Shown: positions 42,301-49,335 of the stretch, piece by piece | Position numbering within the stretch: the stretch's first letter is position 1 | How the letters are laid out: each line of letters begins with the position of its first letter | Assembly: GCF_042665195.1 (NCBI RefSeq) | Contig: NZ_JBHTBW010000002.1 | Location: 1 to 58,326, forward strand | Reading direction: 5' to 3' | Source: Laceyella putida | Lineage (GTDB): Bacteria; Bacillota; Bacilli; Thermoactinomycetales; Thermoactinomycetaceae | DNA: 58,326 nucleotides | Notes under the pieces: generated by a model | What the model was told of the DNA's origin: nothing | Database searches by the model: none | What the model saw: only the letters and a program-made list of their open reading frames with translations | Program-made: the position numbers and the translations under genes

Positions 42301-43158
42301 ATGGACAAACTACAACGCTTTCCGGATGCGCCTTTTAATGCTGAGCAATGGGAATCTTTAGAGCAGACGGTCATTGAAAGCGCCAAAAGGCAATTGGTCG
42401 GAAGAAGATTCATCGATATTTACGGGCCGCTTGGCGAAGGGGTCCAAACCGTTGTGAATGACATCTTCGCAAGGCCGGAAATGGGAAATCTGAGCCTGCA
42501 TGGTGAAGAGACGGGCCTTTCCCAGCCAACCAGCCGAGTCAACCTTACGATCCCCATGTTGTATAAAGATTTTATTTTGTACTGGCGCGACATCCAACAA
42601 AGCAAATCGATGGACATGCCCATTGATTTTTCACCCGCCGCCAATGCCGCGCAGCAATGCGCACTGCTGGAAGACGACCTGATTTTCAACGGTTCCAATC
42701 TATTCCACCTGCCGGGGCTGATGAATGTGAAAGGGCGGTTAACCCACATTCGCAGCGATTGGATGAAGTCCGGCAACGCGTTCTCGGATGTGGTGGAAGC
42801 AAGGAACAAATTGTTAAGCATGGGGCATTCCGGTCCTTATGCGTTAGTGGTGTCCCCATCGCTATACGCCTTGTTGCACCGTGTGCACGAAGGAACCCAT
42901 GTCCTTGAAATCGAACACGTTCGCGAATTGATGACAGACGGCGTGTATCAATCCCCCGTCATTACCGGCGAAGCCGGCGTCGTCATCGCCACGGGTAGGC
43001 AAAATCTCGATCTGGCGATCGCCGAAGACTTTGACACGGTTTTTCTTGACTATGAAAACATGAACTACCTCTTCCGGGTCTATGAATGCCTTGCCCTCCG
43101 GATTAAGCGCCCAAGTGCCATTTGCACATTGGAAGACCCCAACGGCAACAACCAGTAA
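42301..43158 (+). CDS. Encapsulin shell protein
   Basis: A 285-residue HK97-fold shell protein of family 1 encapsulins. The N-terminal helix (FPDAPFNAEQWESLEQTVIE) and the RRFIDIYGPLGEGVQTV segment are typical of the surface that binds targeting peptides. The A- and P-domain sequences continue to DYENMNYLFRVYECLALRIK. In Quasibacillus the IMEF encapsulin forms a 42-nm T=4 shell holding up to tens of thousands of iron atoms; the close pairing with IMEF suggests the same type here. GGAGGT precedes the ATG, and a terminator follows six bases after the stop. Confidence 0.95.
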   Translation: MDKLQRFPDAPFNAEQWESLEQTVIESAKRQLVGRRFIDIYGPLGEGVQTVVNDIFARPEMGNLSLHGEETGLSQPTSRVNLTIPMLYKDFILYWRDIQQSKSMDMPIDFSPAANAAQQCALLEDDLIFNGSNLFHLPGLMNVKGRLTHIRSDWMKSGNAFSDVVEARNKLLSMGHSGPYALVVSPSLYALLHRVHEGTHVLEIEHVRELMTDGVYQSPVITGEAGVVIATGRQNLDLAIAEDFDTVFLDYENMNYLFRVYECLALRIKRPSAICTLEDPNGNNQ

Positions 43159-43163
43159 ACAAG

Positions 43164-43190
43164 CGGGATCATCGGATCCTGTTTTTTTTT
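43164..43190 (+). terminator. Terminator of the IMEF-encapsulin operon
   Basis: CGGGATC / GATCCTG stem with a four-base loop, followed by nine T. It separates the shell gene from the ferredoxin gene, which therefore needs its own promoter. Confidence 0.88.
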
Positions 43191-43213
43191 GCATGGCAAG
43201 CAGATCGATCCTG

Positions 43214-43678
43214 TTAAGCGATTTGAACCAATCTGGGATATTTGCGGAGGAAGTCCAAATTCAGTTCGCTCTCGACCGATTCGATGCCGATATCATTCAC
43301 GATGGCTTCGACCTCTTTGATGAATGGTTCCGTATAGTAACCCTCATTCACTTCGCACAAACGCTTGAGGTATTTCAGCTTCTCATTCACCTTTATTTTT
43401 TTGTAATAACTGTTTTGAAGCTCCTTCGTCCGTTTATGCATCGGAGAAACGATACTGCAAATTTCATTCACGTTGACAATCACTTTGAGTCCCGTGTTGG
43501 AAACGAAACCCATGGTATAAAAAGTGGTGCCGGTGAAATCAATATGGGTCACAACCGGATGCGTAAACACTTCACCCGAACGCAACCGGATGCTTTCCGC
43601 TTCAATGACGCCGCCAACTCGCCGCTCATTGGAAAGAATCATATATATGTCAGCAAATCCATTAACCTCATAATTCAT
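43214..43678 (-). CDS. Unknown protein inside the encapsulin locus
   Basis: A 154-residue soluble protein of no family I recognise. The N-terminal two thirds look beta-rich (GFADIYMILSNERRVGGVIE, HIDFTGTTFYTMGFVSNTG) and the end is helical. There is no signal peptide, membrane helix, targeting peptide or metal motif. AAGGTGGGG precedes the ATG. It points back at the shell gene and shares the 184-bp intergenic region, with its Fur-like box, with the ferredoxin gene, so iron control of both is plausible. A regulatory or shell-related role is possible but unproven. Confidence 0.75.
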   Translation of the reverse strand: MNYEVNGFADIYMILSNERRVGGVIEAESIRLRSGEVFTHPVVTHIDFTGTTFYTMGFVSNTGLKVIVNVNEICSIVSPMHKRTKELQNSYYKKIKVNEKLKYLKRLCEVNEGYYTEPFIKEVEAIVNDIGIESVESELNLDFLRKYPRLVQIA

Positions 43679-43738
43679 GATGACCCCACCTTATCGGAAT
43701 CCGTATCGTTGAAATTCATTTTCATCATCATACTAATT

Positions 43739-43757
43739 GAAAATGATTCTTATCGTC
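43739..43757. promoter_or_regulatory. Fur-like box between unknown gene and encapsulin ferredoxin
   Basis: GAAAATGATTCTTATCGTC matches the Fur consensus GATAATGATTATCATTATC at 14 of 19 positions. An additional inverted repeat TCATTTTC..GAAAATGA overlaps it. It would control the ferredoxin, the divergent gene, or both. Confidence 0.65.
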
Positions 43758-43862
43758 AAGCCGCTTTTATATCAGACGCTCCAGCAAATGTTTCCTTTAG
43801 AGTTTTTTTGAGATACCGATTAAAATGAAAAGCAGAAAAGAAAACGAAATGGGGAATGGACT

Positions 43863-44228
43863 TTGAGCAAGAAACCACTCACTGTCGGATCTCTGAAAGA
43901 AAACCAACCGACACAAATGAAGATGTCACCTCCACAACCCATGGAACCACCCAACCGCAAAACAACAGCTCAGCCTCTCATTAAATTGAAGCAACATGAC
44001 CGCACATTCACTTTAACCCCCCATTCAGGGAGAACCATCCTGGATTGCGCACTCAGCCAAAACCAACCCATTGATTATAAGTGCGGAAAAGGGAATTGCG
44101 AGAAATGCTTGGTAAAAGTGGTGGCGGGATCAGCCTTGATCTCTCCCCCCACGGCGATCGAATGGAGCAAATTGAACAAACGGCTGGCAGAAGGATTCCG
44201 CCTGGCTTGCCAAACCAAGATCAACTAG
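43863..44228 (+). CDS. Encapsulin-targeted [2Fe-2S] ferredoxin
   Basis: A 121-residue protein. The N-terminus MSKKPLTVGSLKE carries the same TVGSLK motif as the IMEF C-terminus, so the ferredoxin is predicted to be packaged in the shell. A Pro/Gln-rich linker of about 30 residues leads to a plant-type ferredoxin domain with CGKGNCEKC and a fourth Cys in LACQTK. Ferredoxins of IMEF loci are thought to supply electrons for release of stored iron. The TTG start at 43863 follows GGGGAATGG. The TAG stop lies in a sequence resembling the 60-bp element end. Confidence 0.9.
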   Translation: MSKKPLTVGSLKENQPTQMKMSPPQPMEPPNRKTTAQPLIKLKQHDRTFTLTPHSGRTILDCALSQNQPIDYKCGKGNCEKCLVKVVAGSALISPPTAIEWSKLNKRLAEGFRLACQTKIN

Positions 44229-44247
44229 GGTGTGTCCGGCAAATAAG

Positions 44248-44279
44248 AAACCCCAACGGCCATGCGGATGTTGGGGTTT
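44248..44279. terminator. Terminator between ferredoxin and RraA-like gene
   Basis: AAACCCCAA / TTGGGGTTT stem with T/A tracts on both sides, positioned between two converging genes. Confidence 0.85.
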
Positions 44280-44300
44280 TCACCATTGAACGGAGGATTT

Positions 44301-44921
44301 CTATTTTTTTGCGAGCATGCGATCGATATAGTTGATAACCGCTTCCCGATTTCCCAAAATGCTCCCTGCGCGCTCCTCGTCTTTCGCCATTTTTTCCAAC
44401 GCTTTCTTCAACACATCCTGTTCCATGCGCTCTGGAACAACCGTCACACCATCGACATCGCCGACGATGATATCCCCGGGATAGATGGTCACCCCGCCGC
44501 AGGAGATGGGCACGCCGGTTTCGCCCCCACCCGCCTTGCCGCTGGCGGCCACCGTGGTCCCTTTGCAGAAAACGGGAAAATTCAAACTCTTGATCTCCGC
44601 CACATCTCGAATGACACCATCGACCACAATCCCTCCCAAACCCAATGTTTGGGCCATGCCCACAACGAAATCGCCCGCAATGGCGTTATATTGATGTCCT
44701 TTGGCATCAACGACCAGAATGTCTCCCGGCTTTGCTTCTTTTATCGCTTTTAAAAACATGAGATTATCATTTGCGGGCAAGTTTACAGTAAAAGCCCTTC
44801 CCGCGATTTTATATTCCTCTTTTAACGGCTTGATGGAAGGATCAAGGCCGTTCAGTCCTTGCATCGCATCGGATATGCAGGTTGTCGGGACTTCCTTGAA
44901 TTGGTTGACGATGCTGCTCAT
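44301..44921 (-). CDS. RraA-family protein (aldolase or RNase E inhibitor fold)
   Basis: A 206-residue RraA-like protein. GGIVVDGVIRDV has the Asp/Arg pair that binds the divalent metal and substrate in 4-hydroxy-4-methyl-2-oxoglutarate aldolases, and GDVDGVTVVP and PLKEEYKIAGRAFTV fit the fold. Firmicutes lack RNase E, so a lyase role on oxo-acids is likelier. GAAGGAGG precedes ATG 44921. Transcribed alone; no link to iron is evident. Confidence 0.82.
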   Translation of the reverse strand: MSSIVNQFKEVPTTCISDAMQGLNGLDPSIKPLKEEYKIAGRAFTVNLPANDNLMFLKAIKEAKPGDILVVDAKGHQYNAIAGDFVVGMAQTLGLGGIVVDGVIRDVAEIKSLNFPVFCKGTTVAASGKAGGGETGVPISCGGVTIYPGDIIVGDVDGVTVVPERMEQDVLKKALEKMAKDEERAGSILGNREAVINYIDRMLAKK

Positions 44922-45008
44922 GGTGTTTCCTCCTTCAGGGGGCATGTGATGCTCCCATTATAACATTTTCGGCAAAATTCCCTCCATTCCACCCACAAAA
45001 CACCGGTG

Positions 45009-45080
45009 ACGGTGGACAGGAGAAAAGTGGAGGAAGTCTTGCTGCACATTCCCGGTGTCAAAAATGTTCATGATTTGCAA
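45009..45080 (+). pseudogene. Tiny relic of a CDF cation-efflux protein
   Basis: The frame reads TVDRRKVEEVLLHIPGVKNV then HDLQ, the start of the cytoplasmic domain of CzcD/CDF transporters (pattern L..IPGV..VHDLH). Nothing else of the gene remains. The 44922-45351 gap also holds a hairpin AAGCCGGGG/CCCCCGGCTT (45151-45172). On the minus strand at 45279-45353 there is a coding-like tail GGTVVVKGKGPVGPGSCAIN of unknown origin. Confidence 0.5.
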
Positions 45081-45351
45081 CACAAGGAATGCCAATCCTT
45101 ACATGGAGTTTGTGGCGCAAGAAAAAAATAGCATACTCAATGCATATAAGAAGCCGGGGAATCCCCCGGCTTCACTGTTGGCTCAAAGCCAAGCCACCTT
45201 CCATCCCCTTACTCGCCCTCGACAAAGGTTGGTAACATAACAACAACACGCTAATGGAAACAGGTGTGGTGGACGGCCTCAGTTGATCGCGCAGGACCCC
45301 GGCCCAACGGGGCCTTTGCCCTTCACGACGACCGTCCCCCCTTTAATGGCA

Positions 45352-45975
45352 TCAGACAAAAAAAGACACGAAGATTTTGAACGCAAAAAAGATTAACACG
45401 GCACCGAGAATGCGGTCAAACCAATATGAATATCGCTGATAAAGCCGCTTAAACCGATCATTGGTGATGAGACAGGAGAGCAGGGTAAACCACAGGGCAA
45501 CCGCGATCACGATCTCCAGCCCGTACACCCAACCCACCCAAGTCTGGGTGCCGGATGAAAGGAATTGCGAAAAAACACTGAGGAAAAAAAGGGTCGCTTT
45601 GGGGTTGAGGGCATTGCACAAAAAACCTTCGATGAATCCTTTGACCGCTGTTTTTTCCGGTTGGGCTGCGGTGTTTTTATTCATGTGCAAATCAAGTTCG
45701 CTGACGGAAGCTTTGACGGCATGATATCCCAACCAGAACAGATATAAGGCCCCCAAACCTTGAACCAACCGAAAGAGTGCCGGATGTTGGTGCAAAAGGA
45801 AGGCGAATCCCAACACGGTATAGGTAATGTGAATCATCAGGGCGGAGCCGATCCCGATGGCGGTGGCCACGCCGATATGGCGACCGAACCTAAGGCTGTT
45901 GCACAACACGACGAAAAAGTCCGGGCCAGGCGACATTCCCGCAAGCAGACCAACCAGGAAGACCTCGATATACAT
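45352..45975 (-). CDS. LysE-family amino acid exporter
   Basis: A 207-residue membrane protein with six helices. FLVGLLAGMSPGPDFFVVL is the family's N-terminal signature and GFLCNALNPKATLFFLSVF its central one. Relatives export lysine, homoserine, threonine or other amino acids. GAGGAAGGTGATT precedes ATG 45975. A longer frame to 46056 has no ribosome binding site. Confidence 0.88.
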   Translation of the reverse strand: MYIEVFLVGLLAGMSPGPDFFVVLCNSLRFGRHIGVATAIGIGSALMIHITYTVLGFAFLLHQHPALFRLVQGLGALYLFWLGYHAVKASVSELDLHMNKNTAAQPEKTAVKGFIEGFLCNALNPKATLFFLSVFSQFLSSGTQTWVGWVYGLEIVIAVALWFTLLSCLITNDRFKRLYQRYSYWFDRILGAVLIFFAFKIFVSFFV

Positions 45976-46060
45976 GCAATCACCTTCCTCATCGATCACT
46001 ACCTTCCCTTTATGCGCCAAGCAGAGACAAGCGGATGCGCGGGGAGAAAGGCACATAAAG

Positions 46061-46159
46061 TCAATTCACCACACCGTGGGCTGATTTTAACATATTCCTG
46101 GCCAGCTTAGCTCCCTCCAACAACAATTTTTTCGCCTCACCCAGCGTTGTGATGTTTGA
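46061..46159 (-). pseudogene. Short coding-like tail of unknown gene
   Basis: Directly after the serine-hydrolase stop, another frame reads TLGEAKKLLLEGAKLARNML and ends KSAHGVVN at TGA. It looks like an amphipathic C-terminal helix of a lost gene. No start or ribosome binding site. Could be chance. Confidence 0.3.
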
Positions 46160-46160
46160 G

Positions 46161-46905
46161 CTATTTCAAACGGCGGATGACCTGCTTTTTAAACAGATCC
46201 ATTTCGGGCTGGAATAAGCCAATCAGTTTCCCTCCCTCTTTTAATTGCTGGTGAATAAAGATGGCCAGCTCTTTATATTCTTCATGGGACATGTTCGTGA
46301 TTCTGGTTGTTAATTGCCGCTTTGAAAGATCTTCTTTCATGCGGAGATAGGTGGGAATCAAGATAGCTGATGAATAAGGGTAGATCTCTTGATGTTTGGA
46401 AAAAGGCAATTCCGCAAGCGTATGATTGATCCGGTCTAACCCTAACCGTTCCATCAAGAATTCTGTATTGGCATTGGAACTGAATAAAATCATCCCCCGC
46501 GCCACTTCTTGCAGCTCGACTCGTTGCCCGGATATTTTATTGGATCTCTCCATTTGCGCCAACCATTCGGGATGGCTTTCCCCATCAGTATGCGGAATAT
46601 AATACTTTTCCAACTCATCCAAGGAAACCCATTCAGTTGGGTCGATGCGTTGCGCTTCCACCTGCAAAGCGTATTCAATCGCCACAATCACCTTAACCAC
46701 ACTTGCCAAAGGCATGGGTTGTTCCGGTTGGTATTCGATGATGGTTTGATTGTTTTCCCTTATCACCAATGAAGCCTTCTCAGGATTTTCCGCCAAGAAC
46801 CGCAACTGTTTTTTGGCTGTCCCGAACTTTGACCCCCCATGCGAAAACAAGAAAAAGAAAAAACATACCGCCAATAGCCAAGCCAATCCATAACAACATG
46901 TGCAT
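46161..46905 (-). pseudogene. Serine hydrolase (class A beta-lactamase fold), probable frameshift near the N-terminus
   Basis: The main frame encodes a membrane-anchored beta-lactamase-like hydrolase with SxxK (LASVVKV) and SxN (FSSNANTE) motifs. Its 5' part lacks a good start. A different frame has GGAG seven bases before ATG 46905 and reads MHMLLWIGLAIGGMFFLFLV then VRDSQK, a natural signal-anchor. It joins the main frame (KQLRFLAENPEKASL) if one base is added at the six-A run (46809-46814). So either a frameshift mutation, a slippage site or a sequencing error splits it. It follows the M23 gene by 15 bases. Confidence 0.7.
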
Positions 46906-46920
46906 GTTACCACTCCTTCT

Positions 46921-47484
46921 TCAGTGAACAACGAGTTCATTCCTTACGAGAAAATCACCGTCAAACATAAGGGGAAGGGACTTTTTTCTTGTTTTATCGA
47001 CCGCATGGATATGCAAATGGGGCTCACTTGACATCCCCGAGTTCCCGACAAGCCCAATCAAGTCGCCAACTTGAACGGTGTCACCGGTTTTCACGCGGAT
47101 ACTGCCTGGCTTCAAATGGGCTAAAATGATATACGCTTCATTTTCAATCACAACAAAATTGCCTGGTGGAAATTGGCGATTTTGCCTGGATGGCGGTTGG
47201 TCCTTCACATGATTGACGACTTTATACACTTTCCCCCTTGCGGGACTATAAACCGCCTGGCCATAAATCGCGTAACCGGATAACCCATCGCTGCCGATTT
47301 TTTTGGATGAGCCGATTTCATTCAGCCTGACAATATCCAAGGCGTACCTTTCCTCAGGCGTGTCATAGTGGTGATTCATCAAGCGGTGACCGCCGTCTTG
47401 CCCCACATAAAACACCCCTCCTTTTAATGGGAATTGCAGCGGGACGGCGAGTTGGCCGGGATAATTGACACCAACAGAAAAAAC
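46921..47484 (-). pseudogene. M23-family metallopeptidase, 5'-truncated
   Basis: A LytM-type endopeptidase domain: His in RLMNHHYD with YALDIV Asp, and HLHIH, the zinc and catalytic residues, followed by LMFDGDFLVRN. Coding similarity begins upstream of any start (YPGQLAVPLQFPLKGGVFYV), and the first usable codon is GTG at 47415 or 47406. The N-terminal leader of such proteins is absent, and a minus-strand terminator (47496-47527) stands right at the break. It may be expressed as a cytosolic fragment or be dead. Translationally linked to the serine hydrolase. Confidence 0.65.
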
Positions 47485-47495
47485 GCGCCAAAAAC

Positions 47496-47527
47496 CCCTT
47501 CTTCAACTGAAACCAATTGAAGAAGGG
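47496..47527 (-). terminator. Terminator at the 5' break of the M23 gene
   Basis: CCCTTCTTCAA / TTGAAGAAGGG perfect 11-bp stem followed on the minus strand by GTTTTTGG. Its position just before the truncated M23 gene suggests a deletion joined a foreign 3' end to it. Confidence 0.7.
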
Positions 47528-47596
47528 AAGAACGCAATGCCACCATGTCCCGCAAAACGGTTCTTTCCACTTCTTTTCCTTCACCGTTTGACCTAC

Positions 47597-47632
47597 TTGA
47601 CAAAAAAATATATGATAATGATAATCGTTATC
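47597..47632 (+). promoter_or_regulatory. Fur-regulated promoter of the MFS exporter
   Basis: TTGACA (47597-47602), 17 bases, GATAAT (47620-47625). A Fur box GATAATGATAATCGTTATC (47614-47632, 17 of 19 to consensus) covers the -10 region, so iron-loaded Fur would block transcription. Confidence 0.85.
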
Positions 47633-47655
47633 ACACAATGAAAGGTGGGTTGAAA

Positions 47656-48855
47656 TTGAAACATGCTACCCCGCTGTTTCTAACCTTGTTTAGCGCCTAT
47701 TTCAGCTTATCGATGGTGAATCCGCTATTGGGGCCGATCTTCCGCGCATTGCATTTATCAGAGATAGAAGCAAGCCTGGTTTTTTCCATCGCCGCCCTGT
47801 CTCTGTTTGTTTCCAGCATATTTTGGGGGAACAGAGTTCAAAAATGGGGGAAAAAGAAAATCCTGATAGCGGGAACATTCCACTTTTCCCTCAGTTATCT
47901 TTTTTTCGGGCTGTCCATCCAACTGGGCTTGTCACATCTGCTCTCTTTTACCCTGTTATTTTTGTGTCTGCTTCTGATTCGTTTATATGGAGGCGTTGTC
48001 TTTGCGGCGATGCTTACCTCTTCTCAAGCCCTTATGGCTGACATCACCTCAAAACAGGATCGTTCTTCGGGAATGGCGCTGATTGGGGCGGCCAATGGGC
48101 TGGGCCTCATCATCGGACCAGCTGTCGGCGGGTTATTGGTCGGTGTCCACTTTACCGTCCCCATCTATTTGGCCGCTTTGTTTCCCGTCGTCATGACTTT
48201 GGTGTTACTAAAAGCATTGCCCAATGAGTCCGGTTCGGTCCGATCCGAAGAAAAATGGACCCTGACCCCTTTCGACAAGGGCATTTTCCCCTATCTGCTG
48301 ATCAGCTTTTGCATTAATCTCATCTTCGTCATCCTCCACGTCACACTCGGATATTATTTGCAGGATCGCCTGAACATGAACGCAGCCGAGGCGGCACAAT
48401 GGGCCAGTTTCGCGCTTGTGGCACCGGGAATCACCATGTTTGTCAGCCAGATTGTCATCGTGCGCAAATTCAAGCTGACGCATGCGTTTATGCTGTATTT
48501 GGGATTCCCTTTATTCCTGGTGGGATTCTTAGGCTTTTTGTTCAGCCCGTCTTACCCTTGGATCATCGCGTCATTTTCGATCATCGGGTTGGGTGCGGGT
48601 CTCATCATTCCTGGTTACCTCACCGCCGCATCTTTGGCTGTTGGAGACAGGCTGCAAGGTGCCGTTGCCGGGTTGACAAGCGCATCCAACGGGATTGGGG
48701 CCATGTTGGCACCGATCATTGGTTCGGCCCTATACAATGTTTTTCCTGAATTCCCGTATTATCTTGCTCTTTTTCTCATCTCCGGGTTAACGATCATGGT
48801 TTATTTTTTGCGACCGAATGTCCATTCGTCTTCAACCACCCTGTCAAACCAGTAA
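47656..48855 (+). CDS. MFS transporter, predicted siderophore exporter
   Basis: A 399-residue major facilitator with 12 helices. The A-like motif FWGNRVQKWGKKKILIAG is between helices 2 and 3, and an antiporter-type C motif GAANGLGLIIGPAVGGLL lies in helix 5. TTG 47656 is chosen because AAAGGTGGG lies six bases before it and the promoter's expected start site is at about 47633. The Fur-controlled promoter and the siderophore operon 480 bp downstream make export of the siderophore the best guess. Drug export is the alternative. Confidence 0.82.
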   Translation: MKHATPLFLTLFSAYFSLSMVNPLLGPIFRALHLSEIEASLVFSIAALSLFVSSIFWGNRVQKWGKKKILIAGTFHFSLSYLFFGLSIQLGLSHLLSFTLLFLCLLLIRLYGGVVFAAMLTSSQALMADITSKQDRSSGMALIGAANGLGLIIGPAVGGLLVGVHFTVPIYLAALFPVVMTLVLLKALPNESGSVRSEEKWTLTPFDKGIFPYLLISFCINLIFVILHVTLGYYLQDRLNMNAAEAAQWASFALVAPGITMFVSQIVIVRKFKLTHAFMLYLGFPLFLVGFLGFLFSPSYPWIIASFSIIGLGAGLIIPGYLTAASLAVGDRLQGAVAGLTSASNGIGAMLAPIIGSALYNVFPEFPYYLALFLISGLTIMVYFLRPNVHSSSTTLSNQ

Positions 48856-48985
48856 CATCGATTACATAAGTGATGATCCACTGCAAACAAACCGCTCCAA
48901 CCGGAGTTGAAGCGGGGGCCATCACTTTGCGTATAACAGATGGAAATAAGAGTCCGTCATTTAATCAAACGCTTTTTTCGCCAAT

Positions 48986-49153
48986 TCAACATTGCCGATT
49001 TACCCAAAATGGGGCGATATGCGAGGTTTGCATCCATTCGTGGAGAAGGTGCAAATCTTTGGCGTAGGACATCGAACACGCCGATATCGTTTGGCCTGTA
49101 CCCTGATCAACGCTCTGAAACAGGTGCGCTTGCCCTTCGCCAACCTTTTTCAT
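48986..49153 (-). pseudogene. Relic of a siderophore-type N-acetyltransferase
   Basis: AAAGGTGAAAGAAGT precedes ATG and a 55-codon frame. HLFQSVDQGTGQTISACSMS and AKDLHLLHEWMQTSHIAPFW align with the N-terminus of the acetyltransferase at 54058 (LFDQTIGKTISFRRVTLEHD, LDMLFQWMHEPHVIPFW). After NRQC the frame stops and the acetyl-CoA domain is missing. It is divergent from the siderophore operon and still has a Fur box (49203-49221) upstream. The remaining 48856-49335 sequence shows no intact gene. Confidence 0.75.
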
Positions 49154-49202
49154 ACTTCTTTCACCTTTCCTCCATTGTCTATAGTCCAGGAATATATTAA
49201 TT

Positions 49203-49221
49203 GATAACGATTATCATTAGC
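49203..49221. promoter_or_regulatory. Fur box facing the acetyltransferase relic
   Basis: GATAACGATTATCATTAGC matches the Fur consensus at 17 of 19 positions. It lies 50 bp before the relic's ATG and 115 bp before the siderophore operon, so it may serve either direction. Confidence 0.85.
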
Positions 49222-49293
49222 AAATAATTTTTTAAGAAAAAACTATTTACTTTAATTTGGTTGAATGGTATATTAATAACCGAAATCACGATT

Positions 49294-49312
49294 GATAATG
49301 ATTATCATTATC
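49294..49312. promoter_or_regulatory. Perfect Fur box of the siderophore operon
   Basis: GATAATGATTATCATTATC is identical to the 19-bp Fur consensus and is followed by a further ATTATC, giving overlapping sites. It ends 23 bp before the first start codon, with the ribosome binding site TAGGAGTGA between. Confidence 0.95.
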
Positions 49313-49335
49313 ATTATCTGATAGGAGTGAGATAA

